A stretch of DNA of 64,000 bases, taken from contig OX031071.1 of NCBI GenBank assembly GCA_943736015.1, forward strand, positions 41,170,619-41,234,618, written 5' to 3'. Source of the DNA: Tridacna crocea (Eukaryota; Mollusca; Bivalvia; Cardiida; Cardiidae). The position numbers and the translations under genes are program-made. The notes beneath the pieces are model-generated. The model was not told where the DNA came from. It worked only from the letters and a program-made list of their open reading frames with translations, and did no database searches. Positions 54,306 through 64,000 of this stretch are shown here, one piece after another (the first letter of the stretch is position 1; each line of letters opens with the position of its first letter).

Positions 54306-54825
54306 AAATTGGCTATCAGCATCGTGGATTATTTATTGTGCTTCATAACTCGCAACTGTGGTTTATTGAACGATAAACCACGATAAGAAAAAGATTATTT
54401 TGATTCTAACATGGCCAATTCTTAATGAAAGGACAACAAGTTCAAACTTAAAGTAAACATGCTGATGAAAATTTTGTTCCATTGAATAACCCACTCATTG
54501 CATGACGTCACTCAATATAGAATGACATCACTCTGTATGGATTGTCGCAGATTTTACCACGATTTCTTTGCACTGTGTTTTGATAGAGCCGAATTCGCGT
54601 GTCATGTTAGAATATCCAATCGCGAGAAATTTCTTTGCAGTATAATAAGATTCTTTTTTTAACAAAATGAAATTTATGGATCGAATATAAAGTTTTTCAT
54701 GTGATGACTTGCTCCATATAATTCAACACAGAGATTCATGAAACCCGCTTTTGCTAGTGTAAGGCTTATATTCTTTAGACTGTTCATTATTGCTTGTATG
54801 GACACTTGAGTTCTAACCTCCATTA
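54306..54825. other. No recognised feature
   Basis: AT-rich; the short inverted pair GTGGTTTATTG / CGATAAACCAC sits near 54358-54381. Confidence 0.4.
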
Positions 54826-55250
54826 TCTAATTTGGGCATCCTGGGTACAGAACCGGACTACTCTTTATATGTGACAACCGTTACTTTGAATTTCAAACTA
54901 AAAGAAACGTTTACTCAATAAAACGCTACTTGGGCCCGTAATCACCAACCATTCTTAAGTACGTTCTTTGTCTTGTTCTCTAGAGTGTTCTATATTTGTA
55001 AGTAACACAACTTCTGATTGGCTAAACCATTCGGTTTAGCCAATCAGAAGTTGTGTTACTTACAAATTTAGAAAACCTTGGATAATAAGAATATTCTCAA
55101 AAATGGTTGGTGAATACAGACTGTGGTGCGATTCATTCATCTATGATCAGCAGTTTAGAGAAATCTGGAGCTAAAACAGGCCTAATTTCTCCTAAAATGT
55201 ATTGATAAAAGCCATTTTCACCATTGCTACTTTATAGTGCGTATTACTAC
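54826..55250 (+). repeat. Repeat G copy 3, interrupted
   Basis: ATTTGGGCATCCTGGGTACA to GCGTATTACTACACC. The run after AAACGCTACTTGG is broken by a 190 bp hairpin element and resumes TGGTGCGATTCATTCATC. Confidence 0.75.
54934..55123. mobile_element. Hairpin MITE in repeat G (3 bp duplication TGG)
   Basis: The ends carry AATCACCAACCATT and AATGGTTGGTGAAT in inverse. At the centre, 54994-55067 is a perfect 35 bp inverted repeat (ATTTGTAAGTAACACAACTT...) with the 4-base loop ATTC. TGG flanks both sides. The superfamily is not certain. Confidence 0.8.
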
Positions 55251-56515
55251 ACCCCCCAGTTTAAAGATATTCAACAAGAAAAAACACGAATTTATCACTA
55301 TATGCAAATTAGCTTATGACACAGCACGCGCTTTTAATCTAATACACAAACAAATTACTCATAGACATATAAAGCCTGCACAAAGAAAGAAGTTCGATAT
55401 GTTTATTCGTTTTCGTACCCAATCAAACTTTTTCAAAAAAACAAACCGACAGAAATTGAATTTTTGTCAATATTGTAACAAGAATCAAGTGTGCATTTGA
55501 TGAGAAATACGTTGGATAAGCCGTCGCCTAAATAAATATGTCACGGGTAACCGGCAAACTGTTTGTGTACTTTCAAACGGTCATGTAGTGCAAATCATTG
55601 AAATTTAAACGCAGGAGAAAAGTACATGGAATTTTTGACAATTCTATTGATTAGATAGATTCCGATATGGATAAACATTTAATGTTTGCTAAAACCAATT
55701 TCTTCTCTCTGAACTGAAAAAAAAAAGCCCCTATAAATCATTAAACAATAATTTTTCATGTTTTTTTTTTATCATCAATCCTCGGGGTAAAAAAAAAACT
55801 AGTCCAATAGTACGGATTTCAATTTCGCTTGTATGAAAGAAAGTAGCACGCTAGTTTCCAAAAGTAAAGTGTTCTATTGCTATTTAGTGATACGACTTTC
55901 TTCTTACTAATCTGAAAAAAAAAAAGTACAGTACCTATAACTCACTAAACAAACATCTTTCACATTTCCTGTCGGCAAATTGTTACCTACAATTTTCCAT
56001 TTCGTTGAAAAATTTCCATCTCATATTTTAGGCCTACCTCGAAAAAATATTGGAACGAAAGTATTGGTATCGAAAAACTTTTTAGTCGGCTTCGCTTCCC
56101 ATAACTTCCGGTTGGAAATTTCGCATTGTAAAAGTGTTGTTCAGTTAGCTTCAAAGACTTCCAGTTGAAAAGGTATGGTTTGTGTTAAAAAAATCGCTTT
56201 AGATAAATCTAAAGATCTGTGTTTCTTGTGGTCATGGTTGCATATTTTTGCAATTGTCAGAGGTCTTTGAAAATTTCGTGAAATGTTCAGAATCCGAAAC
56301 ATCAAATGTCGATTCGGCAGTGGGAGGGGTAAGCCCATTGCTTAATCCTTTATTGGTTTTTGCTACCTGTAGGCAAGTACAGTAGTATTTACTCTTCACT
56401 GACATTTTCCCTTCAATATTCAACAGTTATTTTTCAATTTATTTTTAAACAATGGTCTTAAACACAGGTGACTGGCTACCTGCAGTCAGAAGGGTTTATG
56501 TTTTTTATTTTGTTT
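55251..56515. other. No recognised feature
   Basis: About 1.26 kb, AT-rich. ORFs of 60-87 codons lack domains. Confidence 0.4.
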
Positions 56516-56519
56516 CTGG

Positions 56520-57164
56520 TCTTCGTGAGACCTTCAGCAACGTTCATTCAAAGTATCTGGAGTAAATACGATTTTACCTTTAGAACAGGTCTATGCAACA
56601 AAATTTACAATAACAGCTGATTAAATGGGCATGGATCATTAAATAAATGATTAATCTTTAACATCACACAAACTGTGCTGCAAAATACCAATTATATCAA
56701 TGGTAATTTACCTTTTTTCCCAAAGTAAGTAAATCCAGTGTAATTTGTATACAACTGACATGGCGACTTCCGTTAAACAGGCATGCGCACTCAACGGAAT
56801 TTGAATTTTGTACAGTCTGGTTCTCTGACCCTAGCAACCATTTCACTCAAGGTGCGTTTGTTAATACTGAAATTCGCAACTAAACCGTCCTGTAGCGTGT
56901 CAGAGATGCTGCGATTTGTGCAAGCACATGCCCATTGATGATATCACCATGTTTTGATTTCTGGTGAAGTAGGTCAACCATTATTTACGTTGAAAAGTGT
57001 AGATTTGCACAAAGGTAATATTTAAATATTAACTAACATCAAATTTTTTGTAAAGATTAATCATTTGTCTATCGGTCCGTGCCCATTTTATTAGCTGTGA
57101 TTGGAAATTTAGTCGCATAGAGCCGTTTGAAAAGATGCGGGTAAAATCATATTAGTTCCAGGTA
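56520..57164. other. Unassigned; contains one copy of a short dispersed repeat
   Basis: 56520-56620 (AACGTTCATTCAAAGTATCTG and AACAAAATTTACAATAACAG, written here as two short fragments) resembles 57345-57440. The rest shows nothing I can name. Confidence 0.4.
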
Positions 57165-57352
57165 CTTTTAATTAATGTTGCTTTGAAGGTGTATGCTGAG
57201 ACCAGAAACAAAAATAGCATTGGAGCAGACACCTTCAGACTGAAGGTAGTGAACGGCAAGCAACATTGTCTCAAATCTACCTTCAGTCTGAAGGTTTGCA
57301 CAGATGCTATTTTTGTCACTGGTCTCCACAAACCTTAAAAGCAACATTCATG
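57165..57352. mobile_element. Hairpin MITE
   Basis: ATGTTGCTTTGAAGG / CCTTAAAAGCAACAT at the ends, CCAGAAACAAAAATAGCAT / ATGCTATTTTTGTCACTGG, and ACCTTCAGACTGAAGGT / ACCTTCAGTCTGAAGGT inside: three nested inverted pairs, each inner ACCTTCAG motif also self-palindromic. Confidence 0.75.
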
Positions 57353-57439
57353 GCGCAACATTCATCAACAGTATCTGGAATGAATACAATTTAACCTGCA
57401 TCTTTCCGAACAGCTCTTTGCGACAAAATTTACAATGAC

Positions 57440-57827
57440 GGCGTCAAAGTTGGGGATTTTTTCTGAAAGTAGAGGATTCCTGCAATCCCTTGGCCTAAAA
57501 TAAACACTGCCTTTTTCCTGCATTAATAGCCAACCTTTTGAAAACCTTGTTAGGTTTTTGATTACCGGTAGTCTTAATAATGAGTTGCCAATGAGATTTT
57601 TGTCATATTTGGACATTTATTGTGCACCATACAGTCTCAAGTCCATTGTAAATTTTCCAGTAGCAAAGATAAAGTGCTATACTGCCTTTCTGTGACTTCG
57701 GTTTAATCTGTATTGCAGTGAAAGGCAGTTAAATTTATTTAAGTAACTAACTTGACCAAAGACAAATCATTAAACATTTCATTATTCAAAAAGCTTGTAG
57801 AAGTCATTTATAACATGTAAATATTAG
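57440..57827. other. No recognised feature
   Basis: AT-rich; no gene or repeat assigned. Confidence 0.4.
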
Positions 57828-58740
57828 AAACAAGAGCGGCAAATTATCACCAGATACGTCCGTCTTACCCCAAGTTGTAAAGTTGGGGCATAATGATCAT
57901 AAAGGGGAGGTATAGAAAAATAGTAGTGCAGAAATTTTTGCCGTTAACTGAAGATAATGGCAGTGTATTTGTGCTGAAATTTCATAACCCCAGCTACTAT
58001 AGTATGAGAGATATGCATCATACAAAATTCAAGTTTGAAAAAAACAACACAGGGCAATAACTCAAAAATTAAGCAAGCAAGAGTTGAAATTAATATGCAC
58101 TGCACTTCCCTTTGATGGAATGTATCAACGCATGAAATTTCATATCCATAGCTAGTATAGTTTTGAAGATATGCACCGTACAATATTCAAGTATGAAAAT
58201 AAACAAAAGGCAATAACTCAAAAATTAAGCAAGCAAGAGTTGAAATTAATATGCACTGCACTTCCCTTTGATGGAATGTATCAACGCATGAAATTTCATA
58301 TCCATAGCTAGTATAGTTTTGAAGATATGCACCGTACAATATTCAAGTATGAAAATAAACAAAAGGCAATAACTCAAAAATTAAGCATGCAAGAATTATG
58401 GTTCATGAGCACTGCACTCCCTCTTGATGAGATCTATCCATATACAAAATTTCATAACCATACCTAGAATAGTTTTGGAGATATGCTCCGGACAAAATTC
58501 AAGTGTGAAATAAACAAAGGGCAATAACTCAAAAATTAAGCAAGCAAGAGTTATGGTTCATGTGCACTGCACTCCCCCTTGATGAGATCTATCAACCTAT
58601 GAAATTTCATAACCATCGCTAGTATAGTTTTGGAGATATGCTTCTGACAAAGAACTGGACGCCGGATGCCTGCCCGGACGCCTGGACGCCACGGGTGATC
58701 CCATAATACGTCCTGTCTTCAACGGGTGTATAAAAAACAC
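57828..58740 (+). mobile_element. TH element type 2 with exact 156 bp duplication
   Basis: Starts ACAAGAGCGGCAAATTATCA, then GATACGTCCGTCTTACCCC. Four to five units with GGCAATAACTCAAAAATTAA follow. 58054-58209 and 58210-58365 are identical by eye. The end has CCTGCCCGGACGCCTGGACG and a weak terminal hairpin ATACGTCC / GGGTGTAT. Confidence 0.75.
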
Positions 58741-59618
58741 TGACAAAATTTATCGTGTGTGGCAGCCATTTCCAGTGTTTTCGGAAATGTAGGTAACTTG
58801 AGTAACAGATAAAATGCATGGTTTTCTCTTATGTTCAGCATTTAGATTGAAAATATTTGTATTTCAAATGAAGGATTGTTAAATACACAAGCAACAGGTA
58901 TGTTTAAATCCTAGTTTTGTGCTCTATTTGCGAAATTATGAGAGTTCAAAAGTGCGCACAAAATCTGTGTGGATCTTTCAACTGGTTATTCTTGATCGTC
59001 TCTGTACCCAGAGGCGACCAGTCAAAAAGTAACATTGCCTTTGGGGACAGTTATCTGTACTAGGTTTTATACATGTTAACTTCTGTATCTTTCAAAACGT
59101 AAAGAGTCCCCTATTGAAAAAAGTTACAGATTGAGAAATTTGTCTAAATGATCAATTTCTTTTGTAACATATTTCTTTTTCTTATTCACTTTAGTTGTTT
59201 GGTTTGTACCATTTAAAATTCTGTTTCAAAAGAGTCTCCGTCTATAACTTTGTTACAATAGGGCAAATGGCTATCTGTGTTACAATAGGGGAATAATCTG
59301 TGACCTACATGTAGTACTGCTACTGTCACAGTGGATTTACAAACATTAGTGATAGATCTAATTAAACTTTGTACAGAACATTTTATTTGTTGTTAACAAA
59401 AGTAATTTTTTGAAATAATTATATTAATGCATTAAACATAGATATGAGTAAATAAATGTGATTAAAAAATGCTTTCTTGTGTATGTAATTGCTCATGACA
59501 CAACCATGCAATGATGATTTATTGGGCTTGATTGGCACCAAGTGGCTCCAATTATTTTAATCTGGCGCAAAATTTTCTCATTTTGCAAACGTGATGGCGC
59601 AAGAGAACAAGTAGCCAG
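58741..59618. other. No recognised feature
   Basis: About 0.9 kb without the usual repeats; possibly single-copy DNA. Confidence 0.4.
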
Positions 59619-59619
59619 A

Positions 59620-59740
59620 GAAAACCCTGTTGCTGAAAACAAATTTCAATTTTTGACTGATATTTATTATTTTATATTGTAGTCTGCAAGTGCGTTCAAT
59701 TTGGAGCAGTCTAAAATTTCGTTGTTTGGTAAAAGATAAA
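59620..59740. mobile_element. Family A MITE, right half only
   Basis: GTAGTCTGCAAGTGCGTTCA and TCGTTGTTTGGTAAAAGATA remain. Confidence 0.6.
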
Positions 59741-59909
59741 GATATGACTCACACCTAAAAAGAGACAAGAGAGTCAAGATGACCTCCCAGTTTTAAATGC
59801 TGCGGGAAAACCTAGATCTCTTTTGGGTTTTTATGCAAAAAAAGTTTATTCTGTTTTTTTTATTAAATGATCATTATTTGTTTGACTCGCATTTGATTTT
59901 GATTACTAG

Positions 59910-59973
59910 GTAAACAGTGTGGAACATTGACAGATTATTAAGATTGGGAGGTGGCATGCACGGACTTGGTCAG
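59910..59973 (+). other. Possible small 5' exon
   Basis: TTTGATTTTGATTACTAG looks like an acceptor and CTTGGTCAGGTATGAT like a donor (GT at 59974). Inside, GGTGGCATGCACGGACTTGG has an ATG at 59956, giving only MHGLGQ before the donor. The rest is closed in all frames, as in a 5' UTR. Weak evidence. Confidence 0.18.
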
Positions 59974-60002
59974 GTATGATAATGTTTCTGTTGTAAATAA
60001 AC

Positions 60003-60265
60003 CCTTTCACCGTGTTTCACAACTTACATTGGCGTTGCAGCCTCAATAGATCTAGATCAGACTGCACTAAATGAGCAGTCTGGTCTTTGCTCAACATTGT
60101 CAGCTTTGCTGAGACCCTACAGATGAAGGCGTCTATGAAATATGAGCCATGCTCTCTGGAAAGGGAGCTTAATGCATCTGAAAAAAAGTATTGACCCAGA
60201 TCAGCTTGCACAGTACACACAAGCTGATCTGGACTGAAACTTTTTGTTGTTGGCAAATTTACTGC
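60003..60265. repeat. Family D-like hairpin next to a family B fragment
   Basis: AGATCTAGATCAGACTGCAC with GCAGTCTGGTCTTTGCTC (60045-60100), then ATGAGCCATGCTCTCTGG (family B left end), and an internal inverted pair CCAGATCAGCTTGCACAG / CAAGCTGATCTGG. Confidence 0.6.
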
Positions 60266-60905
60266 ATGTCTGGTCAGGACAAATCTATCTCCAGATTCAT
60301 TGGGTAATTAGACAAAAGATACCCGTCTACAGCTGGTGAGCAAAAACGCTGTTAAATTTCACAAAATTTAGAATGGTAAAGAAATCAGTCCTTTGTGTAA
60401 ACATGGATGCATTACTGACATATATGGTGTAATTGAAAAAAAAAAGTAATACGGTGATTTGACGATCGAAGCTGTAAACATTGGCGGTGCGTCATGGAAA
60501 TTTATTGTTGGTTTCCACCTAGAGTCAGATACGGTGTAATATGCCTATAGGCGGTGACCTCCGTCTGAAAATCGAGGTGTCAACAGAGAAGCCTCCATTT
60601 TCCTTTATTTATCTCATTAGATGCAGGGCGAAGGTCAAACAAAGTCACATGACAGAATGCATGATCATCCTACGAATATACCTGAGTGTATAACGGATAT
60701 CGAAAATCTTCGATTCAAAAACCGTAAACAGCGAGTCTGTTTACACTAAATGCCACAACTCAGTGAAATTAATTTTCTATCTACAGTAATCTAAGCACTC
60801 TTGCAGCCGCCAGGTGCAATATTTGGCATGAAGATATCAGAATGACTATAGTTTGATAAAATAAAGACAAACTGTGTTAACACTGGCTGAAAATGAGCAA
60901 GGATG
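60266..60905. other. No recognised feature
   Basis: No gene or repeat identified. Confidence 0.4.
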
Positions 60906-60911
60906 CCTCTT

Positions 60912-61165
60912 TAACCTTTTACCCAATGACAATTTTTTAGACTGTTCAAGATGGAAAGCATTTACAGACGATGTTCAAGATGGAAAGCCTTTACAGACGA
61001 CAAAAACGTTATTCAAATACTGAAATTTGTCTCAGGCAGGGTAGAAAACATTGTGGGAAAAGGAGAAAATGCTAGTTACCAGCATTTTCTCCTTTTCCCA
61101 CAATGTTTTCAAAAGGCTTTTCCCTCAGAGTCGTTAAAAGTCGTCATTGCGTGGTAAAGGGTTAA
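60912..61165. mobile_element. Family A MITE with a short internal duplication
   Basis: TTTAACCTTTTACCCAATGA start and GTGGTAAAGGGTTAAG end. GTTCAAGATGGAAAGC followed by TTTACAGACGA occurs twice in a row. The central palindrome is nearly perfect, with one mismatch (AATGCTAGTTACCAGCATT). Confidence 0.85.
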
Positions 61166-61256
61166 GTCCCCCTTTTTGGAGGGCATGGCTTGTACCTTTG
61201 GTTCTTATTCCTGATAGTACGGATGTTTGGAGGTTTTTTTGCTGCTCTTAACGTAA

Positions 61257-61621
61257 TAGACCCCTAATAGAAAACAGCTATTTCCACAATAATGTTATCC
61301 TACAAAATTTGCTATGATTAAAAAAGGAGTGTTATTGTACTGCTTTAATCAAGCCACTTCAGACTTTTCCCTTTTTGCCTTTTCTAGAATTAACATTTGA
61401 AAATCTAAAACCACTATATTTTCATTACAAAGAGAGATATATAGTAATTACCTCCTTTTTCTGGAAACTAACAAGAGTATCTACAAATAATTTCAAGATG
61501 GGCATAAAGAAATTTCTGGTCCGTTAAAAATGTGCAAAAGTATTATACCTGTATAAATCCGTATTTATCAATTATCAAGAAAACATTTACGCAGTGCAGC
61601 ACTAGAGGTATTAGGGGTCTA
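61257..61621. mobile_element. TAGACCCC-type MITE, 13 bp TIR
   Basis: TAGACCCCTAATA (61257-61269) and TATTAGGGGTCTA (61609-61621) are exact inverses. The interior matches 45915-46282. About 365 bp, no ORF. Confidence 0.85.
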
Positions 61622-61731
61622 CTACCTTAAAGTTGTTATTTCACCAGATCATCAATTTCTAGATTGATAGCCCAATAAGACAAAGGTGAAAGTATGTAGA
61701 TACAACAGATTTGTGACTCAAATGATAAATT

Positions 61732-61961
61732 TAACCCTTTACCACACGGCAAAATTTTACACATATATCCAAATTGAAAGTATTTGCAGATGACAATTTT
61801 ATAGTGGTTCCAATGACATAATTTTCCTTTGATAGGGTTGAAAACATTGTGGGAAAAGGAGAAAATGCTGGTTACCAGCATTTTCTCCTTTTCCCACAAT
61901 GTTTTCAAAAGCCTTCTTCCTCAGGGTCATTAAAAGTCGCCATTGTGTGATAAAGGGTTAA
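61732..61961. mobile_element. Family A hairpin MITE, well preserved
   Basis: TTTAACCCTTTACCACACGG start and TTGTGTGATAAAGGGTTAAA end. The centre around GAGAAAATGCTGGTTACCAG is a perfect palindrome of about 66 bases. Confidence 0.9.
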
Positions 61962-62043
61962 AAGGCAAGAAACTACATAAAAGCTTTTTTTTTAAAGACT
62001 TCTTCCTTAGAGCTTTTGAAATCTGAGATTAATTGGTAAAAGT

Positions 62044-62105
62044 TTAACTCTTTACAAGACGACAAAATTATATACTGGTCCAAATTGAAAACTCCTACAA
62101 CTGCG
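62044..62105. mobile_element. Family A MITE, left fragment
   Basis: TTTAACTCTTTACAAGACGA and CTGGTCCAAATTGAAAACT only. Confidence 0.6.
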
Positions 62106-62218
62106 GATCAAGCCACATCAAGTGGCGATTCAGACGAAAATGTTTGTCTGTCAAAAAGTGACGTCAACCTTTCCGTCAGAACTGATTGACTGACTTTTCA
62201 GTCTTGGAAGTTAGCGTT

Positions 62219-62447
62219 TAACCCATTACCAGTCAATTCCTACTTTTGACGCCCCTGAGAAAGAAGCCTTTAGAAAACATTGTGGGAAAAGGAGAAAATG
62301 CTGGTAACCAGCATTTTCTCCTTTTCACACAATTTTGTCTGCCCTTCTAGAAACAAATTTCAATCTTTGAGTCACATTTATATTGTTGTCTTCAAATGCT
62401 TTCAATTTGAACAAGTCTAAAATTTTGTTGTTTGGTAAAGAGTTAAC
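62219..62447. mobile_element. Family A hairpin MITE, reference-quality copy
   Basis: TTTAACCCATTACCAGTCAA start, GTTTGGTAAAGAGTTAAC end, about 228 bp. Centre GAGAAAATGCTGGTAACCAG; distal markers TTGTTGTCTTCAAATGC and TTTGAACAAGTCTAAAATT. Confidence 0.9.
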
Positions 62448-62512
62448 ACTTTACAACTAATCAACCAAACCAACCCTTTTGTATAAAAGATAAATTGAAA
62501 TATATTTGACCC

Positions 62513-62887
62513 TCTATCAAACAACATCATTTTAGGCTTGTTCAGTTTCAAAGCTTTTGCACAGGCCAAATTAAATGTGGCTCAAACAGGGTGAATTGTC
62601 CCTGAAGAAAAGAAAAACCGCTGTGGAAAAAGGAGGTCCATTTTTAAAGCATTTCAGAGAACAAATTAAATGTACATGTAGCTCAAACTTGGGACATTGT
62701 CCCTGAGGGAAAGAAAATATTGTGGAAAAACTAGAAAATGCTGGTAGCCAGCATTTTCTCCTTTTCTCCCACAATGTTTTCTACCCTTCACAAAACAAAT
62801 TTCCAAGTTTTAGTCACTTTTATTTTGTCATCTGCAAATGCTTTCGATTTGGACAAACCTAAAATATTATCATTTGGTAATGAGTTA
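62513..62887. mobile_element. Family A MITE pair, partly merged
   Basis: A decayed left copy (CCCTCTATCAAACAACATCA; AAACCGCTGTGGAAAAAGGA) runs into a good right copy with AAAATGCTGGTAGCCAGCAT and end TTTGGTAATGAGTTAAG. GGGACATTGTCCCTGAGGG is a small extra palindrome at the join. Confidence 0.7.
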
Positions 62888-63039
62888 AGTCATGATCACA
62901 TTTATGGTAATGCATGTAGTTGTCCGTAGTTCATTTCAGATGTAGTCTGCCATTATGTTACTACGGTCAATTAGGCCTTCTAACAATTTTTATAGTTTCC
63001 TTATTCCACTCAGTCAAAACATTTATGTTCTATTGAATG

Positions 63040-63400
63040 AATTTATTATGGAATTATAAACAACGGAAGTTGGAAATAGGAGTAACGGCCTAGACTACGC
63101 ATTGTAATCGAGAAGTAATGTTCAACAAATACTGGATTTTGATTAGTTCCCCTTAGAATGTGTGAAAAGCATGAAATAAATAGAATTTTTATTTTTTGTC
63201 AATGAAGGAAATTTATTTTGAGTGAACATAATTGGCACTGCCACCCTTGAAAATATTACCAATGATGTTCTCTGGATGAAATAAATTTTGATCTTTCACT
63301 CATGAGAATATTACCAATGATGTTCACTCAATGAAATAAATTTTGATCTATCACTGTAAAAATCGAATATCCTTTATATCTCCCACTTCAACTCGCTTAC
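63040..63400. repeat. Dispersed repeat shared with 22026-22500
   Basis: AGCATGAAATAAATAGAATT, GGAAATTTATTTTGAG and CCAATGATGTTC (twice, ~65 bp apart) follow the order seen at 22.3 kb. This copy has an extra internal unit (GAAATAAATTTTGATCT twice). Confidence 0.55.
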
Positions 63401-64000
63401 CCCAAGATTAGGCAGGTAAAACTCTCTGAGTATCTGTTATTGCATTTTATGTTGGCTTCTCCGACACTTTCTTCTAATTTAGCTGATATTTAATGGAAAC
63501 TGCTCATATAATTGAACTTTATGCCTGTGCAGTTTTCATAAAGAGTGGTCAGTTGTTACAGGAGCCATTACCGTTTGATCTTGTTTTTATATAGTAACAA
63601 GGTAACTGGTGATGCATTTATGTTAGCCTGTAACAGAGATGCCAATCATTCTGATTTTTGTGGAATGATACGATCTTAAAGTCTAATATCTGCATTACAA
63701 TCTCAGGCATCAAAATTCCAAGAAGTTCCGACAAAGAATGATTTTCAACCGTGTCAAAAAAACGAAAGTAATAAACTTTCTCATTATACAAGGAAGAGTA
63801 GCCTGATTACAAATCAGTTCGAGTAGCTTTCCTTTGATGGACTATAGTTTACTGTATTTTGTCCGGAAGTTTCTCATGTACTCATAGTACATAGTAAAAT
63901 AGTTGTAAACTGAACCAGTCAATAGACAAAAGGGCTGCCCCAGCCAAAAGACTTCACCTCATGTGGAAACTTATCAGCAAATATACCAATCTGTTGCCTG
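63401..64000. other. No recognised feature
   Basis: AT-rich window edge; no gene or repeat assigned. Confidence 0.4.

Overview
This window looks like repeat-packed, AT-rich non-coding DNA from a eukaryote, most likely a bivalve mollusc. The evidence is the absence of dense ORFs, tRNA-derived SINE heads, many hairpin MITEs, repeat elements built on phrases such as GGGCAATAACTC and CTAGATGATGC, and one intronless B-box/coiled-coil/beta-propeller gene of the kind that is greatly expanded in bivalves. The species assignment is inference from repeat style and was not searched. Only one convincing protein-coding gene is present: a RING-less TRIM-like protein on the minus strand at 39691-41451. Two possible exons (14698-14945 minus, 59910-59973 plus) are weakly supported by splice-like signals. 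No rRNA, functional tRNA, CRISPR array or retroviral coding region was recognised.

Family names used here are mine. Family A: ~228 bp hairpin MITE with ends TTAACCCTTTACCA, probably TTAA-targeting, about 40 full or partial copies. Family B: MITE with inverted ends around GAGCCATGCTCTG that repeatedly contains expanded tandem arrays. Family C: MITE with ends around GGACATTTGCGTAAA. Family D: short hairpin element AGATCAGACTGC ... GATCTTGATCTACA. Terminal-hairpin (TH) elements: 0.7-3.4 kb, starting ACAAGAG followed by a hairpin, with degenerate internal tandem repeats, often a GTTGCCATGGCAAC motif near the 3' end, a GGACGG-rich stretch and a 3' hairpin. TH type 1 has 'gaccccagg' / 'ctagatgatgc' units; type 2 has 'gggcaataactc' units. 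SINE-1: tRNA-headed SINE with a conserved 3' body. Repeat G: ~230 bp repeat of unknown class.

Layout. 0-9 kb: a 98 bp tandem array, scattered family A-D copies and decayed TH sequence. 9.3-10.6 kb: a ~25-copy 52 bp minisatellite. 12-17.5 kb: family B copies, several carrying internal arrays, and a recent 349 bp tandem duplication. 18-38 kb: mostly TH elements, some split by family A insertions. 38-43 kb: the TRIM-like gene, flanked by family A copies on both sides, including six end to end just upstream. 44.4-50.5 kb: a block bounded by ~220 bp direct repeats and containing a foldback-like element with array-type inverted ends. 50.9-55.3 kb: nested SINEs, repeat G and MITEs, with two insertions that can be dated relative to their hosts. 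55-64 kb: sparser DNA with one TH type 2 element and more family A copies.

Most of the window is therefore a record of layered transposition. The most interesting signal is not a gene but structure: terminal and central hairpins that keep pairing although their sequence changes between copies (family A, the TH elements and the TAGACCCC-type MITE).
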